Below are positions 47,401 through 58,556 of a stretch of 64,000 nucleotides of DNA, in pieces; the first letter of the stretch is position 1, and the number at the start of each line of letters is the position of its first letter. A model generated the notes under the pieces. It was not told the DNA's origin and searched no databases. It saw nothing but the letters and a program-made list of their open reading frames with translations. Source of the DNA: Bisporella sp. PMI_857 (lineage: Eukaryota; Ascomycota; Leotiomycetes; Helotiales; Helotiaceae); NCBI GenBank assembly GCA_021307315.1, contig JAJSPD010000070.1:62001-126000 (forward strand). Reading direction: 5' to 3'. Position numbers and translations under genes: made by a program.

Positions 47401-49380
47401 TGAAAGGATTTGCAGGCTATTTCACCATCGTGTTGTGGCGCTGGTTGCGGCCAGTCTTGATAACCACCACGCTGCGGCCTCTCGTGACGTTCCTCAGGTG
47501 GAGTTTTGAACGGGCCATCAACAAGAGGAGGGCCTTTGAGCAAAGCAAGAATGGTATCTTGGATTTCTGTCTTTGGCTCCTCATTTGCGAGACGACTGAG
47601 GATATCATCGAGAGCATCGGGTTTGGCACCTTTCTTGAGAAGGAGCTCCACCATACTTTGATCCAGGTTCTCGACGGCAATTTGTAGAGCTGTCTTTCCA
47701 TCCGCTGCTTTCAGACCTATATCAGCATACCAAGACACTAGTGTTGATACTATCTCTGGAAACCCCTGTCTGGTAGCTATATGGAGGGCTGCTTCCCCGA
47801 GAAATCTAGGTTTATCTGGATCAATGCGATGTTTTTCCAAGATATCAGTCAATGTTAAATTCATTGCACTTCTTACTGCCCTGAAGAATAAGAATTCTTG
47901 GAGGAAGATTTGTACTTGTCTACGAAGTTTCATGTATCGCGGGTCGTCTGGGCCAAGATATCTGCTCAGGGGAGACTTTCCAGGATTGGATAGATCTGTG
48001 ACACATAATGACACGGATTGGCTCGCTGGCTCCAGCTGTAAGCTCGTTAGCACTCTGTGCATCATATTGAAAAGATAGGCAATGATGAATTGAAAGTAAA
48101 CAAGCATACCTCGAATGCTATTCCAGCTTCAGCATCATATTGATCACTTCCTCGATAATATTGAGTTGCTATCCCCGTCTGATTGATGATCCGCTCGAAG
48201 CAAGTATGGTAGATTGTGTGGTTTCGATTTTTGGTCGTTTCTTTGAACGGATATTTCCTCAAGCAAGCGTCAAGCTGCTTCTCCAGTGTTGGCTTTTCCT
48301 CTGTCCGTGGCTCTACTTCCTTCAATGAGATCTTGGGTATCTCGCGAGTGGAGCCAAGCAGCACTATGCCGGATACAACGCTCATGTCTGGTAAAGGATT
48401 TGAAGCGGTTTTCAACTTGTTGGTCTCTACACCAAGGGCTTTGTCATGGACTAACTCTTTTGAGCCTCTTTCTTCGGGGGAAGAAATGCTTAGTGTTCTC
48501 GCTTTCCCATCGGCTGGGAGTGCCTGAAGCAGCCCATTTCTTTTGGGATTAGCAGGGTCGGCTTCCGCTATGGGTTTTGTTTCCACATCTTGGGGCTGTG
48601 ATTTGGAAGTTTCGGCATTAGATCCGGAAGGGTGGCCTTGGCCCAGCGGGACTGCCGGCTGGATTTTGATAGTATCCGGTGGTAATGCGGATACGTTTGC
48701 CGGGAATGGCATACTGGTTTTTGGTGGTTTATTGGCTTGTGTTAATGTCGACATAGTAATGGAAAGGCGTTGACTATACCAAATCATGACCGCAAGCTCG
48801 AGAACAAGACCGCCGTGGCCATAAGCGATGAAGATAATTGGTCGGACCAGTTTCGAATCCACAGGTATATCGGGTGGTCCGCACCTTTCTGAGAAGCATC
48901 GAAGAAAACGTTCTGTGAGGTTTCGGAGATTTTCAAGTGATGCTTCCTTTTTGGAGTAGCGAAATTCCATCATGCGACTATTGGGGATAATGCTGCGGAG
49001 CATCCTCCGATCTGTCATCCAATTGACAGCTTTGGGTGAAGATCTATTCTTCGACAGTTCCCCATCCTGCTGCGGTTCTTTCTTAGTGATGGGTTTCTTT
49101 TCATCCCACTCGTCTCGCTCTCTCATTCTCTCGTCATCATCACGCCAGGCTGTGTCAATTTCGTCCCATATATCTCTCTCCCCGTTTCCAATTGCAATGA
49201 TGTCGACATCAAGAGGGACGTCTGGTGGGTCATGATAAATAATGAATGATGTGGACTGGCTCTGTGCTTCCTATGGCTTTTGAGGTTCTGATTCTTCGTT
49301 GGTGAGTTTGACTGACCTGTTCTGGGCCAACTTTTTGTTGCGCTGGCTGGCTTTTGGTTGTGTTCTGCGTCATGTTTCAC
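44419..49380 (-). CDS. Hydrolase-like domain - ankyrin - CorA-like membrane protein
   Basis: This is a multi-exon minus-strand gene. The N-terminal part (about 49260-48110) aligns with alpha/beta hydrolases of fungal NLRs: DVDIIAIGNGERDIWDE at the first strand, RSIIPNSRMMEFRYSK, and PIIFIAYGHGGLVLE where the nucleophile GHSxGG is expected. The serine is absent, so this domain should be inactive. Intron 48036-48109 joins to an exon (48035-47208) with an ankyrin-like block (GEAALHIATRQGFPEIVSTL, GKTALQIAVENLDQSMVELL). After VPANN comes the usual fungal CorA-like order: RRTLDQSYYS and VVMVDQLWLWM, ITSFPQTWRQ, FNNITEETSQLIEVKDIIDEL, a coil, then LMVFTIVTIIF|LPLSFMAAFFAIPV (intron 45013-45062). 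A last helix SVAIILPFLILAFTV is in the final exon (45012-44419). The GMN motif is replaced. Exons between 46900 and 47200 and near 45100 are not exact; a frameshift near 46945 is possible. It lies directly upstream of the NLR-type gene on the same strand. Confidence 0.78.
46430..46725 (-). repeat. In-frame tandem duplication, 147-bp period, within the CorA-like gene
   Basis: Two adjacent copies of a 49-codon unit (GLHVRRTLDQS, TEERDVDQILL, KRGKRAQRHE) are offset by 147 bp, shown by the shared GGATTTGGTCGACG at 46457 and 46604. The copies differ at several bases but keep the frame. Confidence 0.85.
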
Positions 49381-50510
49381 GGCGTCCTTTCATGAGGCTG
49401 CGTGCTCGAAAATTTCGAGATAAGGAAAATCACTTGTTTATCATACTTTTCAAAGATAAGCAAAGAAGCGTCCCACCCTCCTCAAGTATTCCTACCTATG
49501 AGATAGGACCACCACACGCCTCCCAGTATCTGTCCCGGGACACAAAGCTACTCAGAAGCTCAGAGGAGCTCGACGTGCATTTCAGCTTCAAGCCTCCGTA
49601 CAACGCAGCCTGATTTTTGCGTAGCGTAATTGGTTATAATAGTGGGGGTGGATGGTTATGGCCGCTTAATAAAAATTAGCCTTGCCTAAATTGAACATGC
49701 TTGGACCTAGATCGGCATGCCAAGCCGGCACCGGCGCATACGAAGGTAGCAGTTAATAGTTGTCACAACGCTAGTAAAGGTGTCTCCCTGGTCGCTACCA
49801 CCTTTCCCAATAGAGTAATTCCTCTCAGAATCTCACACAAAGTAGTGATGAATTTTATGGTGTTTTGTATTGCTCTATTTTTCTACCACTTTGTACACTT
49901 TCTACTTGCATCTATTACATTGTCACGAGCCACATAGTACTAGGCATGGATTGGTACGGAATACATAATAGTACTAGCGGATCATTCGCACCGACACCTT
50001 GATGGCACGAAAGAGCCAGTAGTGCCAGAAATATTATAGCACGAACCTTGGGCTGGCACTGTTACTAAGATAGTGCCGTCGGGCAGGAAGTACTAGGAGG
50101 AGGTTAGTACTAAACAAAGGTGGAAGATAAGGAAGGGGCATACCAACAGTAAGGTTTGCATGTTTAATAAACCGCTCGATCGGATTTTGTCGGCCGCAGA
50201 AATCGACTTATAAGCAATTTGCGTCAGCCAACAGCCTTTTACGCATTGCCAAATTATACCGTTGCGTATTAAAACTGTTAGAAGCCTGAAAAGATCCCAA
50301 AAGAAAAAGAAATACCAGAAAGTTCGCTGTCGCTTTCGAAGTAAGAAACAACAGAAGCGAAGGCTTTTTTTGGTTGGCTCTGTGAACTGTTTCAAGAAAA
50401 ACCAGCCAGTAATTAAAAACAAGCGGCAGTTGTCTAAGAAATAGTCGATAAAAACACGCGAGACGTATTAAACGATCAGATCAGTTAACTCCAAAACACT
50501 TTTTTTAATA
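49381..50510. other. Intergenic, partly repeat-like
   Basis: Several copies of AGTACTAG and GTGCCAG/CTGGCAC words between 49935 and 50095 suggest a decayed short repeat. 50100-50480 is AT-rich with lysine-rich frames, probably transposon debris. No gene supported. Confidence 0.3.
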
Positions 50511-50690
50511 CAGTCCGACCTGGATATTTCGGAACTCCTTATATCGGAAACCTCCATGTATCGGAAAAAGCATCCAGATCCTCCAGGCCCAGGCCGTAAG
50601 TGGCTGTAAGTGACCTCTTTACATCGGAAACCTCTATATATCGGAATATAGACATGGAACCGAGAGTTCCGAAATATCCAGGTCGGACCG
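50511..50690. mobile_element. 180-bp MITE with 26-bp TIRs and TA flanks
   Basis: The left end CAGTCCGACCTGGATATTTC and the right end, its complement (GAAATATCCAGGTCGGACCG), are inverted over 26 bases with one mismatch, flanked by TA at 50509-50510 and 50691-50692. The interior carries repeated TATATCGGAAACCTC words and no frame. It is a non-autonomous Tc1/mariner/pogo-type element. Confidence 0.85.
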
Positions 50691-52999
50691 TAAACACTAT
50701 TTGAATATTGCTTAAAGCGTTTCTCAAAAACGAGAATAACGCAGGATTGCGGCCATTAATGCTATTACAGTATACTGCAGCATAGAGGAAATACCGCCTT
50801 TTCGTTATATTCAGCGTGGACGTCCAGCGAAAAATAACAATCCTCCAGTCGTTAAAGTCAAAAAGTCAGATGCCCAAAGCCAAACGATATAATCGATTAA
50901 AAGCGAAAAAAAACCGACAAAATGATTCGTCTGTTTCAGGGATCTGTTTCTGACATTGCACGAAAGGATTGCCTTGTATGCTGCCCCAGGTTCTTTAAGC
51001 AGACACTTCTAAAGAAGCATATAAGCAGGTTACAAGGAAAGTGCACAATGAATGTCAGATTTGCAATTTCAGGCTAGCAAATTGAGTGCAATTACTGCTT
51101 CACACAGAAAGGTTTCACAGAACTGTTTCGCGGAGCCCGACAGAAAGATTGATTGCCTAGATTTCAGAACTATTGTTTGTCTTGGATATTTTCGATTCGA
51201 GAGTCAATAATACGAACTGGGTTGTGTTTACAGGGGCCTGGGGCTATATTTCTTTGGCATTGATTTGGCTTCGGCGCCATATAAAAGCGATTCAGCCGCA
51301 GGCGACGCTCGGCCAGGCACCGCGCTGAGCCGGATCGTCTCATTGATCAAGGCGGTCAAAACGTCAACCATATGCATGGGGAATCCGACCTATCGATTCG
51401 TGATAGGGCTGTCTCGTACGCAACCCCCAATCCCTTGAGCAGCCACTTTCTGAGGAAGCATGCGAGGAAGCTTCAAAGGCGGGGGCAGATTGAATTCCGG
51501 ATTCACGTGCAAGGAGATTTCACGGAACGGTCTCACGGCGCAGTGCTTGATATTAGCACCACACATTCCACGGTCTGGATGTATCCATTTGGAATTAAAA
51601 TAGGAGTGATGTTGTTTTCCTGAGAATCTATTGGCATCATGGTTGCTTGTTTTGGACGATATTTTTCTAGAACGTAAAGAGCTCTTTTCTTTGGGGTGGG
51701 ATGTCAACTGGTCTTCTGCAATGTCTCGCATTAAATCGGCGCAGGGTTTTTGTTTCCTTGCTACTACTTACTGTCTTGGCAGCAAGCGTCCATGCGCAGA
51801 CATTAAACGCATCTACCCTATCGAACCATTCACTCACGTTTGAAAACATACCCGGGTTCCATTTTTTATTCCATATGCCTTGCTCGATCCAGCGTTTCTT
51901 AACGTTTTCACGGGACTCTCCCTTGGAGGTACCATCTCCAAGGGTTTATCTTTATCCAACTCATACTCAGATCTACATTCCAAATCCGTCTCCCCTCTAC
52001 ATGAGCTGAGAATTGTTTGCGTGGTTTGGAGGCTTCGCGCTCCCACGTCAGCTGCATTCGTCGCTCCCTGGCGGAGTCATCGCTCCTCGCTGGGAGGATT
52101 GGGACTCGCAGATCTAGTCGTCGTACCTGATGGATTTGATGTATATGGCGGTGGGGAATCGCTAAACCGCTGTCTCTCGAGATCAAGTCGCAGCAGATCA
52201 CCCTATAATCCTGCTAGAGCTCTATCAACACCAAGGATACTTGCGAGGTAAACGATGAAGATCAGCGACCTGTGAGCGGCGAAAGCCATGCCTAGCGACA
52301 CCTGCGATCACACCTCAACACACTACGTCAGGTTGGTGAGGACGAGAATGGCTCGACAATTATACTTGTGCCACCAGCGGCGACGATGACGATGATGCGC
52401 AACTTACAAAGCAATAGAGCCTTGCTTTATAGCTTGCCTCGTCTTTGCGTAAGAGAAGAGCTTCGCCATCAGCCGTGCTACATGCTCCACATATTGCAAT
52501 CTTGTTTAACTCATTGTGTCTACACCAAGCGCCAAAGGGCACAATAAAGCAGAGCCCATCTTAGCTGGCCCAGAGCCTCATGACTGACACACTTTCGGTG
52601 ATTCGTAATTCCCATGGAGATATTTTTTTTTTCAATTTCTCCATGCTTCCAGTAAATGTTTCTATCTCTAATCTTTCTTTCTCTAAAGTCAACAAATCGC
52701 TTCCCGGATCGTCGGCCGAGATGATACACAACAAGGCTATGAGTTGTTCTAATGCCATAGGGTCACCTGTGAGCGTTTCATACCCCAATAGAATCAATAG
52801 TCTAAAGGGCTAGTATTTCACCATACACTACCAAAATTATGTTGCTATCCATCAGCATCCTCTGCAATCTGAGTACTACCCGAACATGCGCAGCCTCAAC
52901 TCCAAGTAACACTACAGTAAATCCCTGCATCCAAATATCATACTTAAACTTGCGAAAACAGTCGGTACTTATATACATAAACAGACGCTAGCGATTGAC
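50691..52999. other. Intergenic, transposon debris then unrecognised
   Basis: 50700-51060 translates on the plus strand into a broken frame with PPFRYIQRGRPAKNNNPP and several stops, resembling a decayed transposase of unknown type. 51100-52999 holds short frames on both strands; one (51701-52009 plus) starts with a hydrophobic signal-like segment but has no other support. Confidence 0.35.
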
Positions 53000-54474
53000 T
53001 TAGAATGGCAACCTAGGCTCTCGGTTCTGCAGATATTGTGGCAGTCGAGGCGGGCCCTTTTGCCCGATACCAGGTCTCGCTTTGGCTTTTCTCACTCCTG
53101 GACCTGGTCTTCTCGTTTTTAGTGGCAAACCCGGTCGAGGTCGGGTTGCAGCTGCAGTCTTTGGTGATCCCACCACCCATAAATGGTCCAGCAACGCGAC
53201 AAGGATTAGCACCAGGGCCCATAGTGGGAGCAGTTGGCTAAACCCGACAATCTCAGATTCGGGGCTTGCGCCAGTATTTGAATTAGACTTCAGCCAGCCG
53301 GAATCTCTGACCCAATCCCTAACTTTGACGACGTACGAGAGACAAAAGCAAGCCACGCCGAAGGAAATTCCCCAGGTGGCGAGCCACAGGAAGCTAAAAA
53401 CCTTCTTGATCAATCTAAAGCGCCCATGGCGACTGCCTTTTTCTTCTCGCCTACGAAGGCACCAGAAGATGCTCTGTACAAGAAAGCCGAAAGCAAAACA
53501 GCCAGTGAGGGTGACAAAAAAGTAAAATTCGAGCTGAAATGGCTCAGTGTCGCTGAGTTGGAGAGCAGCATCACCACTGCCGACGCCGGCAATACTTTTG
53601 TTGATTGTGACGGTGAAATTTGTGTCGAGAAAACACATAGCTGGCAAGAGTAACAAGCTGTCTTGGCCATCGCTATTTGGCCACTTCTTGGGTGAGTCGT
53701 TGAGAGCCATCTGCTCTTTGATGATAAGCTGGAGCGCGAAGAAGAAAACCGTGGCGGTGGTTGCGAGTCTAAAGATAGCACTCATTGGTGTCTTCCAGTA
53801 GTCAGGGAGGACGAGTACAGCAAGGATAGAGCTGGAGCATGACATAAGGACAACGTTCATAAAGACGTAGTAGTGATACGCTGATGCGCTACAGACGCCA
53901 CCAAAGGCGAAGTTGTAGCCATATGCGATGGTGAGCACCATCTGTAAATCGATGATGGATAGTATGACAGCTCGTATCGAAAGACTTCGCCGGAAGGCCT
54001 TGCCACCATATGAGGAGTGTTTCGCAGGTGCCGATCGTGATGTGATCCGCTTAACGCCGTTTCTTACTACGAAGTTAGCGAGATCTAAATATCTTTCCAA
54101 GGGAGAATCGTTTACCGTAGGTTCTGAATGTGACGAGGGTAAAAGAGATCTCCAATGTTCAGAATCACTAAAACAAAGCTGATAACAAAGACCAAAATTG
54201 TCAGAGTAGCAAAAGCAGCGATGACCTGTCTCCTGTTAATTAGGCGCCCAACAAACAGCAGACAGCCGAAAATGACTTGACGTACTCCTTTTCCAGCAAT
54301 ATCTGGCTGTGCTGGCAATTGGCCTTTTCCAAAACCACCGAATGTCACCACCTGATTGGAGGAATTTAGTTGAACGTTGCAAATAGGCGGCTTTTGAAAG
54401 GAGGGGCAATGCTCTGCGAATGTGAAGATTGAACGACGCTCTCTTGTAGAGTTGCCGAAAGCCGGGTTGCCCAT
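53000..54474 (-). CDS. Uncharacterised multi-spanning membrane protein
   Basis: The N-terminal segment (54474 to about 54220) reads MGNPAFGNSTRERRSIF, then QPDIAGKG, a phrase typical of an uncharacterised fungal membrane-protein family, followed by a helix (QVIAAFATLTILVFVISFVL). A second segment (about 54130-53000) continues SLSIRAVILSIIDLQMVLTI, YYVFMNVVLMSCSSSILAVL, IFRLATTATVFFFALQLII, FYFFVTLTGCFAFGFLVQSI, SFLWLATWGISFGVACF and LLPLWALVLILVALL. That gives about seven membrane helices with a basic, Pro/Arg-rich tail. The splice between the two parts is unclear: the frames differ and no phase-correct GT-AG pair was found, so a frameshift is possible. Transport or sensing is conceivable, but no function is proposed. 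Confidence 0.6.
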
Positions 54475-55869
54475 TATCGCCGCTACAATTAAGATTGGAG
54501 AATATTTCGTTTACGACCCTGATCAAGTGAGAGAAAGACGACTTGACGGTATGATTGGAAGTAGCTGAAGGCGAAGGTCAGTAATTAAAGAGTATCGCCG
54601 GATAAGTAGTGTTTTCGTAGTAGATATCCTCTAAGAAGACGGCAGCAACAGCTTTTATTAGCTTACAAAAGAAGGGAAAGATTTTTGAGGTTACTGGACC
54701 TGTTGATGTGGTGATATATGCATTGGGGTCCTGTAAGTGAGAGTCAGGCTAGAGGTCAGCAGTGACGTGGAAGTAGCTTGCTAAGACCGAACTAGAATGC
54801 GGAAACGACGATTCCTGCAGGGGAAATGTAAGGAGTAGTTTGAACTCCTGATGGCGCAGCTATGAACAGAAATAGGAAAGGGTTGTGCTGGTGGATATGA
54901 GAAGTGCTCGTCCCGTCCCGGTAGCGGACCGAGATCAGCTCTGCGGCCCTGCAAAGACCAGGGCCAACTTTGGAAATCTAGAACTTAACCATCGCGAGAA
55001 TACTGGCGATAATAGGCGCTGGCCGAACTTCCAATCTCGAAACCGCCGAGCCTCTGTTATGGATTTGGTCCCATGAATTCTCAAAAGAGAGAAGAGAGGC
55101 TGAATGCCGAGCATGACTTCCCGCGTTTGCATAAACGCCTGTCTCAAAAGTAACAGAATCAGTATAAACACAGTCCAAATCAAGTTACCCACAGAAGTAG
55201 GAGGAAGAAACAGTTTCAGCGGCCGAGATGTCTTCTAATCTTGTGGCTCACTGAGACGGTCGCCGGCCTGAATCTCATGAAGTCTCGAATACTGTTAATT
55301 CCATAGGCCGTCAAAAATTCATGGCTGAAGTGTTTGCGTTTGATTTGCCAAATCATAGAGTATAATGTATCAGCCTGGCCACTGACGACGCCGATAAGCG
55401 CCAGACGACAACTTGTCCATGTTTAGGATAATTTCAATGAACTGATATCGTACAGTTGACGATCTCTCAAAATCAGTTGCCATATGTCAGGAGTTTTTCC
55501 TAGCCTCGTTGTAAGTAAATGCCGAGAAATTCTATATATAGCCCGCACACAGGACTTTCTTGGCTACTGCCAGCGTCTAACTCATCGACGCCTCTCATCT
55601 CCTCAGCCATTAAAACTCTTAAAAAATAGCATTAGCTTAGATAATAGACCTAGTAGTTTCAGCCATGAAGAATCAAGTTGCTTAGCGCCATATTATCTAT
55701 TTCCTTTCTTCATGTGTCCGTGTATAAGATTCAAGCTCTTATATAGCCCATCACTGGACTTATTGAACTCATCCGTAAGTGTCTGATATCTTTGCTTCTC
55801 TATAATCATATACATAAAGTTTTCGCCCTTTTATACTTTAGTCTACAGCCATTCTCTACTTTCTTAGAT
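54475..55869. other. Intergenic, no gene recognised
   Basis: The minus-strand frame 54935-55192 begins with a hydrophobic segment but has no known match; it could be an upstream exon of the membrane-protein gene. The pyrimidine-rich stretch from 55560 to 55869 is probably the promoter/leader of the plus-strand gene. Confidence 0.3.
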
Positions 55870-58556
55870 ATGGTCTTCTTCGGCAGCTTTGGCGACATTG
55901 TCACAAGTATTGAGCTCATCATCAAAGTTGTCAGGACCTTCCGCGACAATGGCGGTCTTGTGGACAATTGGAGTGCTGAAATGGACTTCGTCCTCGTCCT
56001 CCGCTCAACTCTAGGCCGGCTGACCCATCTCGCTAAGACGACTCCTCATAAGAGCTATTCCCGCGATCTCGCTATCCTGAGCCAGGGCATTAGTCGCCAC
56101 CTCACCAGCTTTGGCAGTTTCCTGGAGAAGCACAAGCCATCTCTGGAGCTGGCAGCAAATCCGTCGACATACCATAGAGTCAAACAGACGATCAAACTTT
56201 CCTTGTCGGATGTCTTTGGCAAGGTTGAAGGCCTGCACAAGGACATCGACCAACAACTACAGAACATGAATAGCGTGCTTATGTTATATACAATGTAGGT
56301 TGACCTGTACTTGTTTGGAATATAGGGAAATGCTAACGGAACTTCAACAGAGATAACCTGACGTCCCAGCCCTCAATGCAAATTTCCCAGGACCAACTTT
56401 CTGATCTCAAATCTGCAATGAAGCTCACCAATGCTCCGCTTGCTCACCAATTCAATGAACTTGCTCGCTTGGTCTCGGAGAGACGGCCAAACAATCAAAG
56501 CCAGCAGAAGTGTCTCCTTGCTATGAAATCAGATGCTCAGCAGAACCACAACCAGTTACAGCGCAGACTCAAGGAGATGGCCAAAATACAGACTCAAACC
56601 GCAGACCAGAGACATCGTGAGCAGATGAACGCTGTGAACGCCACGAACACGCAAGTCTCCCGAGTTGCGCAGAATAGCCAGATGCAGCTGCAGGCCACTC
56701 GTCAGATAGCTGCGTCGATGGCTCAGACAAAGCGAGATGATCGCCACAGCCAGGCGGCTCTCCAGAACACCTTAAATTCAATTAAAAATCAAGGCCGAGA
56801 ATCTGGGTATCAGGTTACTGCGTCGGTCAATCGACTTGGGAAATCGACGGACCAGCAGATGGCTATTGCAAAGGATACCAAGACAACAATTGATCAGACC
56901 GCGAAATCCACAGCTCAACAGCTTCATCAACAGACATCATCAATCAAACAGCAGACGGCTGTCACCGCGCAAATAGCCAAATCCAATGAGAAATTTCAGG
57001 CAGCGCAAATGAAGGCCTCTCAGAAGACCAGCGCTCAGCTCATCGCCGACAGAAAAGCTTCCGAAGTGGCGAGCAAGGCGCGGGAAGCCTCAAATTTGGA
57101 AGCATTCAAGCAATCGCTTAAGCAGTCCGATGCGAAGAAGCAGACAGACCGGAAGGCTATTCAAACAACGCCTTCCAAGCCGAAAATGAGCCGAAATGAG
57201 CCTACGGTTGCTCAGTCTCTCAAACCCCGGGGTCATGTTAACAACCAGGGGCCTAAGAATGAGGTTTCGACAGAGAAAGCCTTGACTATGAGGGGACTCT
57301 CACCTAATCCTGGCCATAGAGTTAGCTCGGCAACCCAAGCTAATTCTCATGGCCCAAGGCACGGAGAGAATTCTAGCTTCTATAATGGGGCCGGCTTTGG
57401 TGGCAGCCACCATAATACGGTTGGCTGGCAGACTCAACCGATCCCCCGCGATCTCACCAAGCCTCAGCATCCCGTCCATCACCAAACCCGCTCAAGTGAA
57501 CGAGGTCAGAACCATCTCTTCAATCAGGAACAGCCTCAGAAGCACTTGTATGGTGCACACAGCGATAGAAAATTGGGAGACCATAATTCCTTTAAAGGCA
57601 ATCAGCATGTGTTGTCTTCAAATAGCACAACCGGGTCCCGAGACCTCCACAGTAATGACCTGAGAGAGACCTGGCCACACGGCCAGTCATCGGACGATAG
57701 ATACCACCACCAGGAGACACACGGCGGCTACATCCACCAGGTTGACGACCATGATATGACCCAGAATCAACATAGAGACTTCCAAAGCCAGCACAGTAGC
57801 CAATCACATGTCTGGTATGATAGAACAGAAATTCACGTTGAGCTCAACCAGCAATGGGACGGCGGTGATCACGACCTAGAGACACACGGCCACGGTGATG
57901 ACAATCTTGATTACACCATGAGCCAGAATAAATACGGAGACTCCCAAAGCCAGCCAAGCAGCCCATCAATTGGCTCAAATTATGAGTCTAGCACCGAGTC
58001 AAGCACCGAGTCAGAAGCCGGCCAGACCCTTGAAGGTGAACAATACGAAGACTTGGAGTATACAGGACACGGTGGGATGAACGGAGATCTTAGCTCCCAC
58101 GAACATTCCAACGATAACTCCGATGTAGGCCCTAGCAGCGAAGATTCTAGCGAAGATTCTGGCGACGAAGATTCTGGCGACGAAGACTCTGGCGACGAAG
58201 GCTCTGGCGACGAAGACTCTGACGACGAAGATAGAGTTCAAGCAGATGATGACGATGCGGCTGGTGAAGAGTTCGGGGTTCAGGAGCATTCTGACGACGA
58301 ATCCGGCGAAGAGGCGGGAGATCAGGAAGATTCTGACGATGAGCTCGTCGATGAGCCTGAAGGTCAAGAAGACTACGAAAGCCACGAACACTATGGAGAT
58401 TACGAAGAATCTGAGGGTCAAGGAGAGTATGCAGACCAAGAAGAGTATGAAGAGCAAGAAGAGTATGGAGAGCAAGGAGAGTATGAAGATTATGAAGGGC
58501 AAGAAGAGTATGGAGAGCAAGGGGAGCATGAAGATTATGAAGATTATGAAGAGTAA
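55870..58556 (+). CDS. STAND/NLR-type N-terminal domain protein with coiled-coil and acidic repeat tail
   Basis: Two exons, 55870-56294 and 56351-58556 (56-bp intron, donor GTAGGT, in phase), give 876 residues. The start MVFFGSFGDIVTSIELIIKV is chosen because IELIIKVVRTFRDNGG and the following helical part match the N-terminal domain seen at the front of many fungal STAND proteins; earlier in-frame ATGs lie in a non-coding-like leader. Residues about 150-420 are Gln/Ala/Lys-rich coil with repeated AKSTAQQ, QQTAVTAQIAKS-type words. Residues 420-690 are His/Gly/Gln/Asn-rich. The tail has about five SGDED repeats (15-bp units, 58155-58230) and many EEYGEQ/YEDYE repeats. No NACHT domain follows, so the N-terminal domain stands alone. 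The stop TAA at 58554 looks like a mutated CAA: the same frame stays coding-like beyond it. Confidence 0.75.
58155..58233 (+). repeat. 15-bp coding tandem repeat (GACGAAGAYTCTGGC)
   Basis: Five near-identical units encode D-E-D-S-G. They lie in the acidic tail of the coiled-coil gene and are likely to vary in number. Confidence 0.85.

Noticed and set aside
51701..52009. Possible small secreted protein with a signal-like start
   Set aside because: Only the hydrophobic start looks real; the rest is low-complexity and overlaps frames on the other strand.
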